64,000 nt of DNA from Candidatus Laterigemmans baculatus (lineage in GTDB: Bacteria; Planctomycetota; Planctomycetia; Pirellulales; Pirellulaceae): positions 23,877-87,876 of the forward strand of contig NZ_WRPR01000033.1 of the NCBI RefSeq assembly GCF_010367455.1, read 5' to 3'. Made by a program: the position numbers and the translations under genes. Shown here piece after piece: positions 42,681-51,014 of the stretch. The notes beneath the pieces are model-generated. The model ran no database searches. It was not told the origin of the DNA and worked only from the letters and a program-made list of their open reading frames with translations. The number at the start of each line of letters is the position of its first letter. The stretch's first letter is position 1.

Positions 42681-45494
42681 CCCCGGTTGCCACATGGCGA
42701 CTCGCACCCAATCGACGAGCGCTTCGCCGCCGCCGAGGCCTTCGAAGGTGACTCGCAACGGGCGGTCGCTGGTGACGACGCGGTACAGGCGGATATCTTG
42801 CCAGCCCGCTTTGCCGCGGACCAGCGTCCCGAGCTCCGAGCCGGCGTCACTGTCGTAGACCAGCAGTCCTTGATGCGGTCCGCCAAAGCCGAGCGTGCGG
42901 ACGCGGGCATCGATCCGCACCCAACTGCCCGCCGGGACTGTGACCGGGCCGCTGCGGACGCGAAGCACCGTGCCGGCGTAACCACCGGGGAGGGGAACTT
43001 CGCCATGGGCAGCCGCTTCGATTCGCAGCGCTCCGAGACCATCGCTTCCGGCCGTCGGATCGATCCCGACCTGCGCGTCGGCGACCGCTTCCAGCCGCTT
43101 CTGGTGCGTCCAGCCGCTGCGGAGCATTGCTTCGGCGTCATCCAACTCCCCGCCGGCTAGCAAGTTCTCGGTCCAGCGGCCATCGTCGAGGATTGGTCGC
43201 CAAGCGAGTTGCAGGACCGTGCCGCCGGGGGCGAGCAGCGTCGGCATTCCGGTGGGGTGCATCTCGGGCGGTTGCAAGCGACCGGCGAGCGCTTGGCGGA
43301 CATTCACCGCGTGCCAATCGGCCGCTCGCGTAGCCCGCATCGCGGTGTTGTAGCGTCCCGAGGCGAGGATCGGTTGCACGTCGGCCAGGGCGTTGGCGGC
43401 CAGCCGCATCGCTTCGGCAGGCGTCGCCGCTCTCGGCACCAATCCGCCGCCGACGGCCGACCTCCAGTCTTCGCGAGCCATCAGCAGATCGTCGCTGACC
43501 AGCCTCCACCGTTCCTGGTTGAGGCTTTCCGCTTGGCTGCGGATGACGCGCTCGAGGCGGCGGCCCAGTCCCGGGTCATCCGAGAATACCAGCCACTCGA
43601 CCCAATCGGGCGACTCGATCGCAACTCTCGACATGGCTCCGTCGGCGACCAGCGGAAGCTGCTCCGCCGCCGTGTTGGTCAACCGCCAAGCGAAAGCACC
43701 ACTCCGCGCCGGCGCATGGAATTCGAGCGTCGGCGGAGTCGGCGGTGAGGGACCGCCGGGCGGCTGTGCGGTATGGCTCGCGATCACCACATCAAGGCGT
43801 TCGCCCGCCATGTGCGCCAGGTGATAATTCGGCTGGTTGCTTCGCAGGTCGGGCTGCGGCCGACTCCCGGCGACCGCAGGGCCGATGATCTCCAGCCAGC
43901 GATTGACCAGCCCCAACGCCGCGGCTCGCTGCAGATCGGCTTCGCGGCCACTGGTCAGCGAACGCGTCGAGCGGAACACGATCGCCTGCGGTCCCGCCTT
44001 CAGCGCTTCGGCCGTTTGAAGCCAGATCGAGTGCCAACCGAAATCTTCGACGTTGGCTGCACCCAGTCCTCGGCTGATCGCGTCGAGCTGTGCGATCAAT
44101 CGCTCGGGCGGCAAAGTGGGAACGCCCACGGCGACCGCCACCGGGCGTCCGGTGCGGCGCAGTTGGTCGCGGAGCAAGGCCGTCTGCTCGTCGCCGCCGA
44201 GCCCACGGATCGCTGGCGGCAAATCGTAGACGAGCGTCGTCGCTACCCCGGCGAAACGGTCCCACGACTCCGCCGGGGCGACCATCGCGGGGCGCTGCCA
44301 AAGGGTGGGAAGCCGAGCGATTCGTTCCGCTTCGTTGGCGGCCAGATCCATCTGGGAATCGTCGAGCGAAGTCCCGAGGTACCACCCCGCCACGGGCGTC
44401 AGCAGAGGTTCGAGCGCGGGATCGGGGGCGGTTGGCGGCGGTGCGTAAACAATCATCGACTGCCGGACCGCTTCCCGCAGAAGCTCGGCCGTGGGTGGCC
44501 GCGAGAGCAGCACGGCATCGAAGCCGAGCATCTTGAGATAGTCGAGCGGCTCGCCATTGTGCTCCAAAATCCGCGTCACGCGCCCGCTCCGAAACGCGGA
44601 CTCGAAGGCCGACTGCAGCGTCGACCGCAAAGCGGAGGCGTGGGGTGCCGGGAGCACGCCGGCCGCGGCTGCCGAACGCCCGGGCTGAAGCTGCCCGCTG
44701 CCGGCGACGGCTCCGCGACTGAAAGCGATGGCCGTCCCCGCGACGCTGCTTCCGGCCCCGCCGTTTGCTGGCGCTGCGGCGGGGGAGACGGAGACCAGTC
44801 CGTCGATCCGCAGGTCGTCCAGGCGGATCGTCGACAACCCGGGGCCGGTGTAGGCGTTGATCACGACCGCGTCGATGTAGGCGTCGTCCAGGTCGACCTC
44901 AGCGCCGAATTGGCCGCGGATCGCGATCTCGCGAAGCCTGCGCTGCGTGGAGTCGGGGGTTGCGGTGAGCATCTCCCACTGGCCGTCCCCGCGGTGGGTG
45001 TGTCCCCACAGGATCGCGGCCAGCGGAGCCCGTGTGGCGGGGTCGATCACCCGCGGATACCGCACCCGCAACCCGACCCGGGCTCCGTGCCGCACGGCCT
45101 GGACCGAGACCGTCGCCTTGACTTCGGCGATGATCTGCGAGGGGTCGATGCGGTACTCGAGGACCGCGCGGGTGCCGTTTCCGGTCCGCAGCGTCAACGC
45201 TTCACAGGGCCGCCGGTCGAGTCCGCCGGTCGCGTCGAGCCAGTGGGAGCGGACTTCCGCCCCGCAGTCCGCTTCGCTCAGCCGCCAATTCAGGGGCCGC
45301 CCGTCGAGCGGGTCGATCAGCGGACCGCTGGCAAAGCCCGGGGAGAAGTTGCCGTAGAGCGTGCCGAGCACTAGCAGCAGCAGGGCTGACCCGATCCGCA
45401 GCGCTTGCCGGGGGCGCGCAACCGGTGAGGCAGCGGCCGTTTTCCTCGCTCGGCGGGAGGCGAGTTGTTGACCGAGCAGGCCACAGACCGGCAT
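42669..45494 (-). CDS. Large membrane-anchored or secreted protein of unknown function
   Basis: 941 residues. A basic N-terminus (RRARK...RPRQ) leads into one hydrophobic helix at about 34-50, so it is anchored or exported. After it come a beta-rich region with VGLRVRYPRVIDPATRAPLAAILWG, a central alpha/beta region (about 330-560), and a C-terminal part ending in a beta sandwich-like segment with MWQPG. The middle could be a TIM-barrel glycosidase, but no catalytic motif is convincing. The stop lies inside the decayed CCCGGCT repeats, so the C-terminus may vary. The gene points away from a small coiled-coil/kinase operon. Confidence 0.6.
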   Translation of the reverse strand: MPVCGLLGQQLASRRARKTAAASPVARPRQALRIGSALLLLVLGTLYGNFSPGFASGPLIDPLDGRPLNWRLSEADCGAEVRSHWLDATGGLDRRPCEALTLRTGNGTRAVLEYRIDPSQIIAEVKATVSVQAVRHGARVGLRVRYPRVIDPATRAPLAAILWGHTHRGDGQWEMLTATPDSTQRRLREIAIRGQFGAEVDLDDAYIDAVVINAYTGPGLSTIRLDDLRIDGLVSVSPAAAPANGGAGSSVAGTAIAFSRGAVAGSGQLQPGRSAAAAGVLPAPHASALRSTLQSAFESAFRSGRVTRILEHNGEPLDYLKMLGFDAVLLSRPPTAELLREAVRQSMIVYAPPPTAPDPALEPLLTPVAGWYLGTSLDDSQMDLAANEAERIARLPTLWQRPAMVAPAESWDRFAGVATTLVYDLPPAIRGLGGDEQTALLRDQLRRTGRPVAVAVGVPTLPPERLIAQLDAISRGLGAANVEDFGWHSIWLQTAEALKAGPQAIVFRSTRSLTSGREADLQRAAALGLVNRWLEIIGPAVAGSRPQPDLRSNQPNYHLAHMAGERLDVVIASHTAQPPGGPSPPTPPTLEFHAPARSGAFAWRLTNTAAEQLPLVADGAMSRVAIESPDWVEWLVFSDDPGLGRRLERVIRSQAESLNQERWRLVSDDLLMAREDWRSAVGGGLVPRAATPAEAMRLAANALADVQPILASGRYNTAMRATRAADWHAVNVRQALAGRLQPPEMHPTGMPTLLAPGGTVLQLAWRPILDDGRWTENLLAGGELDDAEAMLRSGWTHQKRLEAVADAQVGIDPTAGSDGLGALRIEAAAHGEVPLPGGYAGTVLRVRSGPVTVPAGSWVRIDARVRTLGFGGPHQGLLVYDSDAGSELGTLVRGKAGWQDIRLYRVVTSDRPLRVTFEGLGGGEALVDWVRVAMWQPGAGR

Positions 45495-45760
45495 AACGTT
45501 GTCTCAAAGCGTCACGCGAAGCGATTTCTCAACAAACAGCCTAAACCCTGTAACTACCAAGGTTTGCGCGGCAAATCTACAGGAGTTTGTTGCTTCCACG
45601 CCACTTGTTGCGAGAATGCATCGCTGCGGCGTCGTTTGTCTAACTGGTTTGCTGGTCGTCACTTACATCGCCACTTCGGCGGTGCGTGCCGGATCGGCAC
45701 CGAGCGTGCTTTTGCTCTGTTCCCAATCACTGACCGCAACAACCTGGAGTTAGCCCCACG

Positions 45761-46051
45761 ATGGCATTCGCAGCCCAACCTCTTCGTGACCAAACCGACG
45801 AAACCCCCGTGGAACTGAACGAGTTGATCCAAGCGGTCAACGCCCTGCCGGCTCGGTACCGCGAGAGCCTGCAGCCGTCGCTCTCCCGAGTGGTGGAGTG
45901 CAGCACGCGGCGGCGGCGGATTCTAAACTTGGTTCAAGAGGCGCTCAGTCAATTGCGTTTGGACATGAAGTATCTTGTCTTTGATCTCGAAGCGACGCGT
46001 CGCGAACGGGACGAGTATCGCCAACGTATTGAAGAGCTCGGCGACCAGTAG
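45761..46051 (+). CDS. Small coiled-coil protein upstream of a kinase
   Basis: 96 residues, no signal peptide, predicted mostly helical: ELIQAVNALPARYRE, then a basic TRRRRILNLVQ stretch and a charged heptad-like tail (DLEATRRERDEYRQRIEEL). It ends 15 bases before the kinase ATG, which makes co-transcription and a regulatory or scaffold link likely. No named family was recognised. Confidence 0.7.
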   Translation: MAFAAQPLRDQTDETPVELNELIQAVNALPARYRESLQPSLSRVVECSTRRRRILNLVQEALSQLRLDMKYLVFDLEATRRERDEYRQRIEELGDQ

Positions 46052-46066
46052 TTTTAAGTGGAATCC

Positions 46067-47566
46067 ATGTCTGAATTTACGCCTGAATCTTTTGCCCAAC
46101 GTGTCCTGCAGCTCGGCTTGGCAGACGCTCGCCAAATCGACGCAGCACGTTCCGAACTCGGTTCCGGCGAGATCACGACCGAAGATTTGATCCGCAGTCT
46201 GCACCGCCACGGTCTGCTGACCACGCTGCAGCTGGACAAGATCATGCGAGGCGACTCGCACGGGTATTTTTTCGGCGACTACAAAATCCTCTACCTGATC
46301 GGTGCCGGTACCTTTGCCCGGGTGTACCGTGCGGCCAAGGGCGCTGAGGGGGAAGTGTTCGCCCTCAAAGTGCTGCGAAAGCGGTTTCGCGACGAGGTCG
46401 CCCAACTCGACCAGTTTCTTCGCGAAGGCCGGATGGGATTGCGGCTGCGGCATCCGAACATCGTCTCGATCTACGACGTCAACGCCGACGTCCGCAATCC
46501 CTTCATGGTGATGGAGTTCGTCGAAGGGCAAACGCTGCGGGAACTGGTCCAGATCCGCGGCAAGCTCGAGCCGAAGATCGCTCTGAAGCTGATTGGCGAC
46601 GTGGCCGCCGGACTCGCCTACGCGGCGACGCTCGGGATCAGCCACCGCGATATGAAGATGTCCAACGTACTGGTCAGCACCGAGGGGCGGGCCAAGCTGG
46701 TGGACTTCGGGTTGGCCGCCTTGGCCGATCGCAACAACCCCGACCAACTGGCCGATTGCCCCAATGCGCGAGCGATCGACTACGCCACGCTCGAACGGGG
46801 CACGGGCGTTCGCAAGGACGACCCGCGGAGCGATATCTATTTCGCCGGCTGCATGCTCTACAACATGCTCAGCGGCGTCTCCCCCCTGACCGAAACCCGC
46901 GACCGCGTGGCCCGCTTGAATGTGACCCGGCTGCAGACGATCACGCCGATCCACCAGGTCCTTCCCGACATCCCGGCTCCGGTCGCCCACGTGGTCGCCA
47001 AAGCGATCGAGTTCGATCCCGAGAAGCGGATTCAGTCGGCCGAACTCCTGCAGGCGGAAGTCCGCAAGGCGCTCGAGCGGCTCGAGGCGGGCGATTACCG
47101 GCGCGTCTCGGCTGACGGCGAGCAGGAAACACCGGCGGTCGAGGAGGTGGCACCTTCGAGCGAAGGGGAAGGCCGCACGGTGATGCTGGTCGAGTCGAAG
47201 ATCGAGCTTCAGGACGCGATCCGCGATCAGCTGAAAAAGCGGGGCTATCGCGTGCTGGTGATCAGCGACCCGCGACGGGCGATCGCGCGGTTCGATCCGA
47301 TCGAGGACCCGCCGGCCGACTGCGTCGTGTTCAGCGCTCACGAGCTGGGCAACGCGGCGCTCGAAGCTTTCAACCAATTCGCCACCGACGAACACACCGC
47401 CGACATCCCGGCAATCCTGCTGGTCGACGACAAGCAGCAGCACATTATCGGCCGCGCCGAAATGGACAACCACCGCCGCATGCTAAGAATGCCCCTGAAA
47501 GTCCGAGAGCTGCGGGTGATGCTCAAAACCCTACTCGCCAACCGCCCCAACCGCGATTTGGTCTAA
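46067..47566 (+). CDS. Ser/Thr kinase with degenerate C-terminal receiver domain
   Basis: 499 residues from ATG at 46067; a GTG three codons earlier is possible. Residues 1-65 are a helical N-terminal domain. The kinase domain follows: [12 protein letters not shown] loop, Lys101, HRDMKMSN at 193-200 (Met for the usual Lys/Pro at one place), and DFG at 213-215. After a linker, residues 370-495 resemble a response-regulator receiver ([18 protein letters not shown]), but the phospho-Asp position reads VVFSAHE with Ser423, and the conserved Lys is in MPLKV rather than KP. I read it as a pseudo-receiver used for protein contact. The small coiled-coil gene upstream is probably its partner. Confidence 0.85.
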   Translation: MSEFTPESFAQRVLQLGLADARQIDAARSELGSGEITTEDLIRSLHRHGLLTTLQLDKIMRGDSHGYFFGDYKILYLIGAGTFARVYRAAKGAEGEVFALKVLRKRFRDEVAQLDQFLREGRMGLRLRHPNIVSIYDVNADVRNPFMVMEFVEGQTLRELVQIRGKLEPKIALKLIGDVAAGLAYAATLGISHRDMKMSNVLVSTEGRAKLVDFGLAALADRNNPDQLADCPNARAIDYATLERGTGVRKDDPRSDIYFAGCMLYNMLSGVSPLTETRDRVARLNVTRLQTITPIHQVLPDIPAPVAHVVAKAIEFDPEKRIQSAELLQAEVRKALERLEAGDYRRVSADGEQETPAVEEVAPSSEGEGRTVMLVESKIELQDAIRDQLKKRGYRVLVISDPRRAIARFDPIEDPPADCVVFSAHELGNAALEAFNQFATDEHTADIPAILLVDDKQQHIIGRAEMDNHRRMLRMPLKVRELRVMLKTLLANRPNRDLV

Positions 47567-47738
47567 AGCGGGCCGAGTCCTCGCCGCGTCTTCAGGGCAA
47601 TCGCGAGTGGCGGAATTTGGGACTCATCACGGATCCTTGTGGTCCAGGGGCCTGGAGGCGACAATCGGGTGCCAGTCCCTGAGCTCTCTCGCCTACCGCC
47701 TTGCTCTCCGTGACGAAGGCTCTGACAAAGACTTTCGT

Positions 47739-48548
47739 ATGTCGACCGACGTCCTGCTGAGAAACAACGTGCACGTCTCCGGTCGAGGTCAGCAGCCGAT
47801 GGTGTTTGCCCATGGGTTTGGCTGCGATCAGAACATGTGGCGGTACATTACCCCCGCTTTCGAAGCGGACTACCGGATCGTTCTCTTCGACTACGTAGGG
47901 TCGGGCGGGTCCGACTTGAGGGCCTACAGCGACAATCGCTATGGGAGCCTCGACGGGTACGCGGAGGACCTCCTCGACGTGTGCCAAGCTCTCGATTTGC
48001 GAGAGGTCGTGGTGGTGGGGCATTCGGTCAGCAGCATCATCGCTATGCTCGCTGCGATCCGAGAGCCGCAGCGTTTCTCGCAGCTGATTTTGGTCGGCCC
48101 GTCGCCCCGCTATGTGGATGATCCGCCCGGTTACCGTGGCGGGTTCGTGCGGAGCGACATCGAGGGGCTCCTCGAGATGATGGACAAGAACTACATGGGC
48201 TGGGCGAGCTTTCTCGCGCCGAACGTGATGAAGAATCCCGACCGCCCCGAGCTTTCCGAGGAACTCGAGCAGAGCTTTTGCTCAACCGACCCACGCGTGG
48301 CCCGTCAGTTTGCTAAAGTGACCTTCCTCTCGGACAATCGCGAAGATTTGGCATCCGTGACCACTCCGTCGCTCATTCTCCAGTGCTCCGACGACATGAT
48401 CGCCCCGCTCGAAGTGGGCGACTACATGCATCAGCATCTCAAGGGGAGCACGCTCCGCGTGATGAAAGCCACCGGGCACTGTCCCCATATGAGCCACCCA
48501 GAGGAGACGATTGAGTTGATGCGGGACTACCTCGCGGCATGCGAATAA
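47739..48548 (+). CDS. rsbQ: RsbQ-like alpha/beta hydrolase
   Basis: 269 residues, the same length as Bacillus subtilis RsbQ, with long shared motifs ([46 protein letters not shown]). The triad is Ser96 in GHSVSS, Asp219 and His247, matching the RsbQ numbering. RsbQ makes or hydrolyses a small ligand that activates the PAS phosphatase RsbP; relatives include plant KAI2/D14 receptors. Start ATG at 47739 is chosen because a longer frame from 47607 has no RsbQ match. The next gene, 21 bases on, is a PAS hybrid histidine kinase, so this looks like an RsbQ-PAS module rewired to phosphorelay. Confidence 0.92.
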   Translation: MSTDVLLRNNVHVSGRGQQPMVFAHGFGCDQNMWRYITPAFEADYRIVLFDYVGSGGSDLRAYSDNRYGSLDGYAEDLLDVCQALDLREVVVVGHSVSSIIAMLAAIREPQRFSQLILVGPSPRYVDDPPGYRGGFVRSDIEGLLEMMDKNYMGWASFLAPNVMKNPDRPELSEELEQSFCSTDPRVARQFAKVTFLSDNREDLASVTTPSLILQCSDDMIAPLEVGDYMHQHLKGSTLRVMKATGHCPHMSHPEETIELMRDYLAACE

Positions 48549-48569
48549 CGGCGAGGCTGAAAACGATTG

Positions 48570-50096
48570 ATGGATGCAATTCTGAACGCGGTGCCCTGCG
48601 GATTTCTATCCTTCGCCGCTGACGGAACGATCGTGCGTGCCAATGCCAGGCTCGCGGCGATGGTCGAGCGCGAGCAAGATTCTCTCGTGGGACTCTCGAT
48701 CGAGAAGCTCTTAACGACCGGGGCACGCGTTTTCTACCAGACGCATTTCTTCCCGCTCCTGAGGATCGCCGGTGCCGTGGAGGAAATTTATCTCACGTTG
48801 CAGACCGCCGGGGGGCGTGAGGTCCCGGTGCTGGTGAACGCCGAACGCCGCGAACGGGACGGGGCAGACGTCTACGACTGCGTCGTGTTCTCGGTCCGTC
48901 AGAGGGGAGAGTTCGAGGATCAGTTGTTGAAGGCGAAGCGGGCGGCCGAGGACGCCGCACGTACCCGGGATGACTTCTTGGCCGTGGTGTCTCACGAACT
49001 GCGAACACCGCTGAATGCGATCCTCGGATGGGCGCAAATCCTGCGTCTCGATGCGGATCCCGATACGATCGAGCAAGGCATCGACGTGATCGAGCGGAAC
49101 GCCAAAGCCCAGGCCCGCCTTATCGAGGATTTGATCGACGTCTCGCGAATCGTCTCGGGCAAGCTGCGGCTCGAGGTCCAGACGGTCGATCCACGGACGG
49201 TGATCAAGGAGACGCTCGATGTCATCCGATTCGCGGCAGAGGCGAAATCGATCTGCATCCAAACCGTCTTGGATCCCGACGCCGGTCCCGTTTCGGGAGA
49301 TCCCAATCGTCTGCAGCAAGTGCTGTGGAATTTGCTCTCCAACGCGGTGAAGTTCACGCCCAAAGGAGGTTTCGTCCGCCTCCGGCTTCAGCGGGTGAAC
49401 TCGCAGATCGAGATCCTCGTTACCGACAGCGGGCAAGGAATCGATCCCCAACTGTTGCCCTACGTGTTCGAGCGGTTCCGCCAGGGGACGGACTCCCACC
49501 GGCACGGCGGGCTGGGGCTTGGGATGGCGATCACCAAAGAGATCGTCCAATTGCACGGCGGGAGCATTCGCGCCCACAGCGATGGCCAAGGCAAGGGTGC
49601 CACGTTCATCGTGACTCTGCCCGTGCTGCCGGTGCATGCCTCCGGAGGGAGCGATGCTTCGAGCGACGTCCACGTCGAGTGGGATACGCCTCGCGATCGG
49701 CTCCCACGCCTCGAGGGCATTCATGTGCTGCTGGTCGACGACGCGCCGGATGTCCGCGACGTCCTTAACGCAACCTTCCTCCGCTCAGGTGCCCGCGTTA
49801 CCACGGCAGCCTCGGCAGCAGAGGCGTTCGACCGACTGCAGGAACTGCGGCCCACAGTGCTGGTGAGCGACATCGAGATGCCGGATGAGGATGGCCTTTC
49901 GCTGATGCGCCGCATTCGCACGCTGTCCGCCGAATCTGGACGTGCGACGCCCGCGGTCGCCCTCACCGCCAACGGTCGAGCGATGGATCGGAAGCGGGCG
50001 TTGTCAGCGGGATTCCAGGTTCATCTTACCAAACCCATCGATCCCGATGAGCTGGTCATGGTGGTAGCGAACCTCTGCGAGCAGGTCGCGGGCTGA
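48570..50096 (+). CDS. PAS hybrid histidine kinase with C-terminal receiver
   Basis: 508 residues, cytosolic, no membrane segments. An N-terminal PAS domain (about 5-110) contains YQTHFFPLL and EVPVLVNA, of the type found in RsbP-like PAS domains. The histidine kinase follows with His142 in VVSHELRTPLNA, an N box in LLSNAVKFTPKGG, and G boxes DSGQGID and GGLGLGMAI. A receiver (about 385-505) has VDDAPD, phospho-Asp434 in VSDIEMPDEDG, and KPID. No output domain is present. The TTG one codon upstream is an alternative start. It is paired with the RsbQ homologue and probably senses its product through PAS. Confidence 0.92.
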   Translation: MDAILNAVPCGFLSFAADGTIVRANARLAAMVEREQDSLVGLSIEKLLTTGARVFYQTHFFPLLRIAGAVEEIYLTLQTAGGREVPVLVNAERRERDGADVYDCVVFSVRQRGEFEDQLLKAKRAAEDAARTRDDFLAVVSHELRTPLNAILGWAQILRLDADPDTIEQGIDVIERNAKAQARLIEDLIDVSRIVSGKLRLEVQTVDPRTVIKETLDVIRFAAEAKSICIQTVLDPDAGPVSGDPNRLQQVLWNLLSNAVKFTPKGGFVRLRLQRVNSQIEILVTDSGQGIDPQLLPYVFERFRQGTDSHRHGGLGLGMAITKEIVQLHGGSIRAHSDGQGKGATFIVTLPVLPVHASGGSDASSDVHVEWDTPRDRLPRLEGIHVLLVDDAPDVRDVLNATFLRSGARVTTAASAAEAFDRLQELRPTVLVSDIEMPDEDGLSLMRRIRTLSAESGRATPAVALTANGRAMDRKRALSAGFQVHLTKPIDPDELVMVVANLCEQVAG

Positions 50097-50100
50097 CACC

Positions 50101-50424
50101 GTGGTTACGAAAACCGTATGCCAGAGAAGCAGGGATCGAGCCAACCTTTCCCTTTTCGCTCCCCGAATCTCACTCAGGTTCCTGGTCGTGACCTGCGTGC
50201 TTTTAGGGATTTTTCTGGGCCTGCACCTACCAATTCTCCACTCGCGAACTCGATCCGACTTACGAATACGTCATCTTCCTAGCGAGAATGGAAGACGGAG
50301 ACATTCGGTGGATTGGGCTCCGCCGAGCCGGTGCGACGTCGGGTGGGAATGCCCTGCTTCCGGCCGAGTAGCTTTCCGCTGCTCGAGTTTTTTTGAGTTT
50401 TTCGGGGCAGTTGACGAACCGTGA
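50101..50424 (+). pseudogene. Possible remnant of a planctomycete membrane protein
   Basis: A 107-codon frame opened by GTG just after the histidine kinase stop carries ISLRFLVVTCVLLGIFLGL, the RFSLR-plus-helix start common in planctomycete membrane proteins. The rest is unlike a protein, which suggests decay. It could also be a short peptide gene. Confidence 0.35.
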
Positions 50425-50504
50425 TCGGCAGGCGATCGTAGTGGCTGTTGGTTTTTGGTCGGACCGAACAATCGCCTGCATTTCGTTGTGGCTGGGCACT
50501 TTTG

Positions 50505-50910
50505 ATGCTGCCTTTGGTTCGACCTTTCTGCGCCGTCTTGCTGACGGCTCTCATCGCCTTGGGGCATGCTCCTGCGTGGATGCACGTGGGTGCCTGCGAC
50601 CGGGGTGAGAATTCCCATAGTTGCTGCGCGCACCACCACGCCTGCAGCGGCTGCAGGCTATACCGGCGTACGCAACGGATCATGGATTCGCGCGACAGCG
50701 TTCCATGTCGCGATCAATGGATTCTACGCACCCAAGAGCCGCGAGCCCGACGCCTCCCACCACGGCGACGCGATTACGAGTAGTCGCAGTAACCATCCTG
50801 GCGGCACGCAGGCAGCGATGGCCGATGGCAGTGTTCGTTTCGTCCAGGAAAGTGTCAACCTAGAGACTTGGCGAGCACTCGTCTCCCGCAACGACTGCGG
50901 CGCGGGCATT
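50505..50910 (+). pseudogene. Decayed gene debris ending in a DUF1559 C-terminus
   Basis: Two frames carry recognisable pieces. From 50505 a signal-peptide-like start leads to a Cys/His-rich CCAHHHACSGC segment. In another frame, about 50656-50910 encodes NGFYAPKSREPD, SNHPGG and MADGSVRFVQE with TWRALVSRND, the closing part of DUF1559 proteins, which follow a pilin-like N-terminus in planctomycetes. No frame joins them to a full gene. I read this as a broken DUF1559 gene, or a fusion of two remnants, upstream of the ThuA/heme gene. Confidence 0.6.
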
Positions 50911-51014
50911 CTCCAGCGGTTACAATCGGGGTCCGCCGAAGTGGCTGCGGGGTTTCGTGGCGGCCGACTTCGGTGGCTCCTGCCGGCGTTCCCTCCTCCC
51001 GCTCGGATTTCGAC

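Noticed and set aside
45499..45753. 84-codon frame upstream of the small coiled-coil gene
   Set aside because: It needs a TTG start, lacks a ribosome binding site and occupies the probable divergent promoter region.
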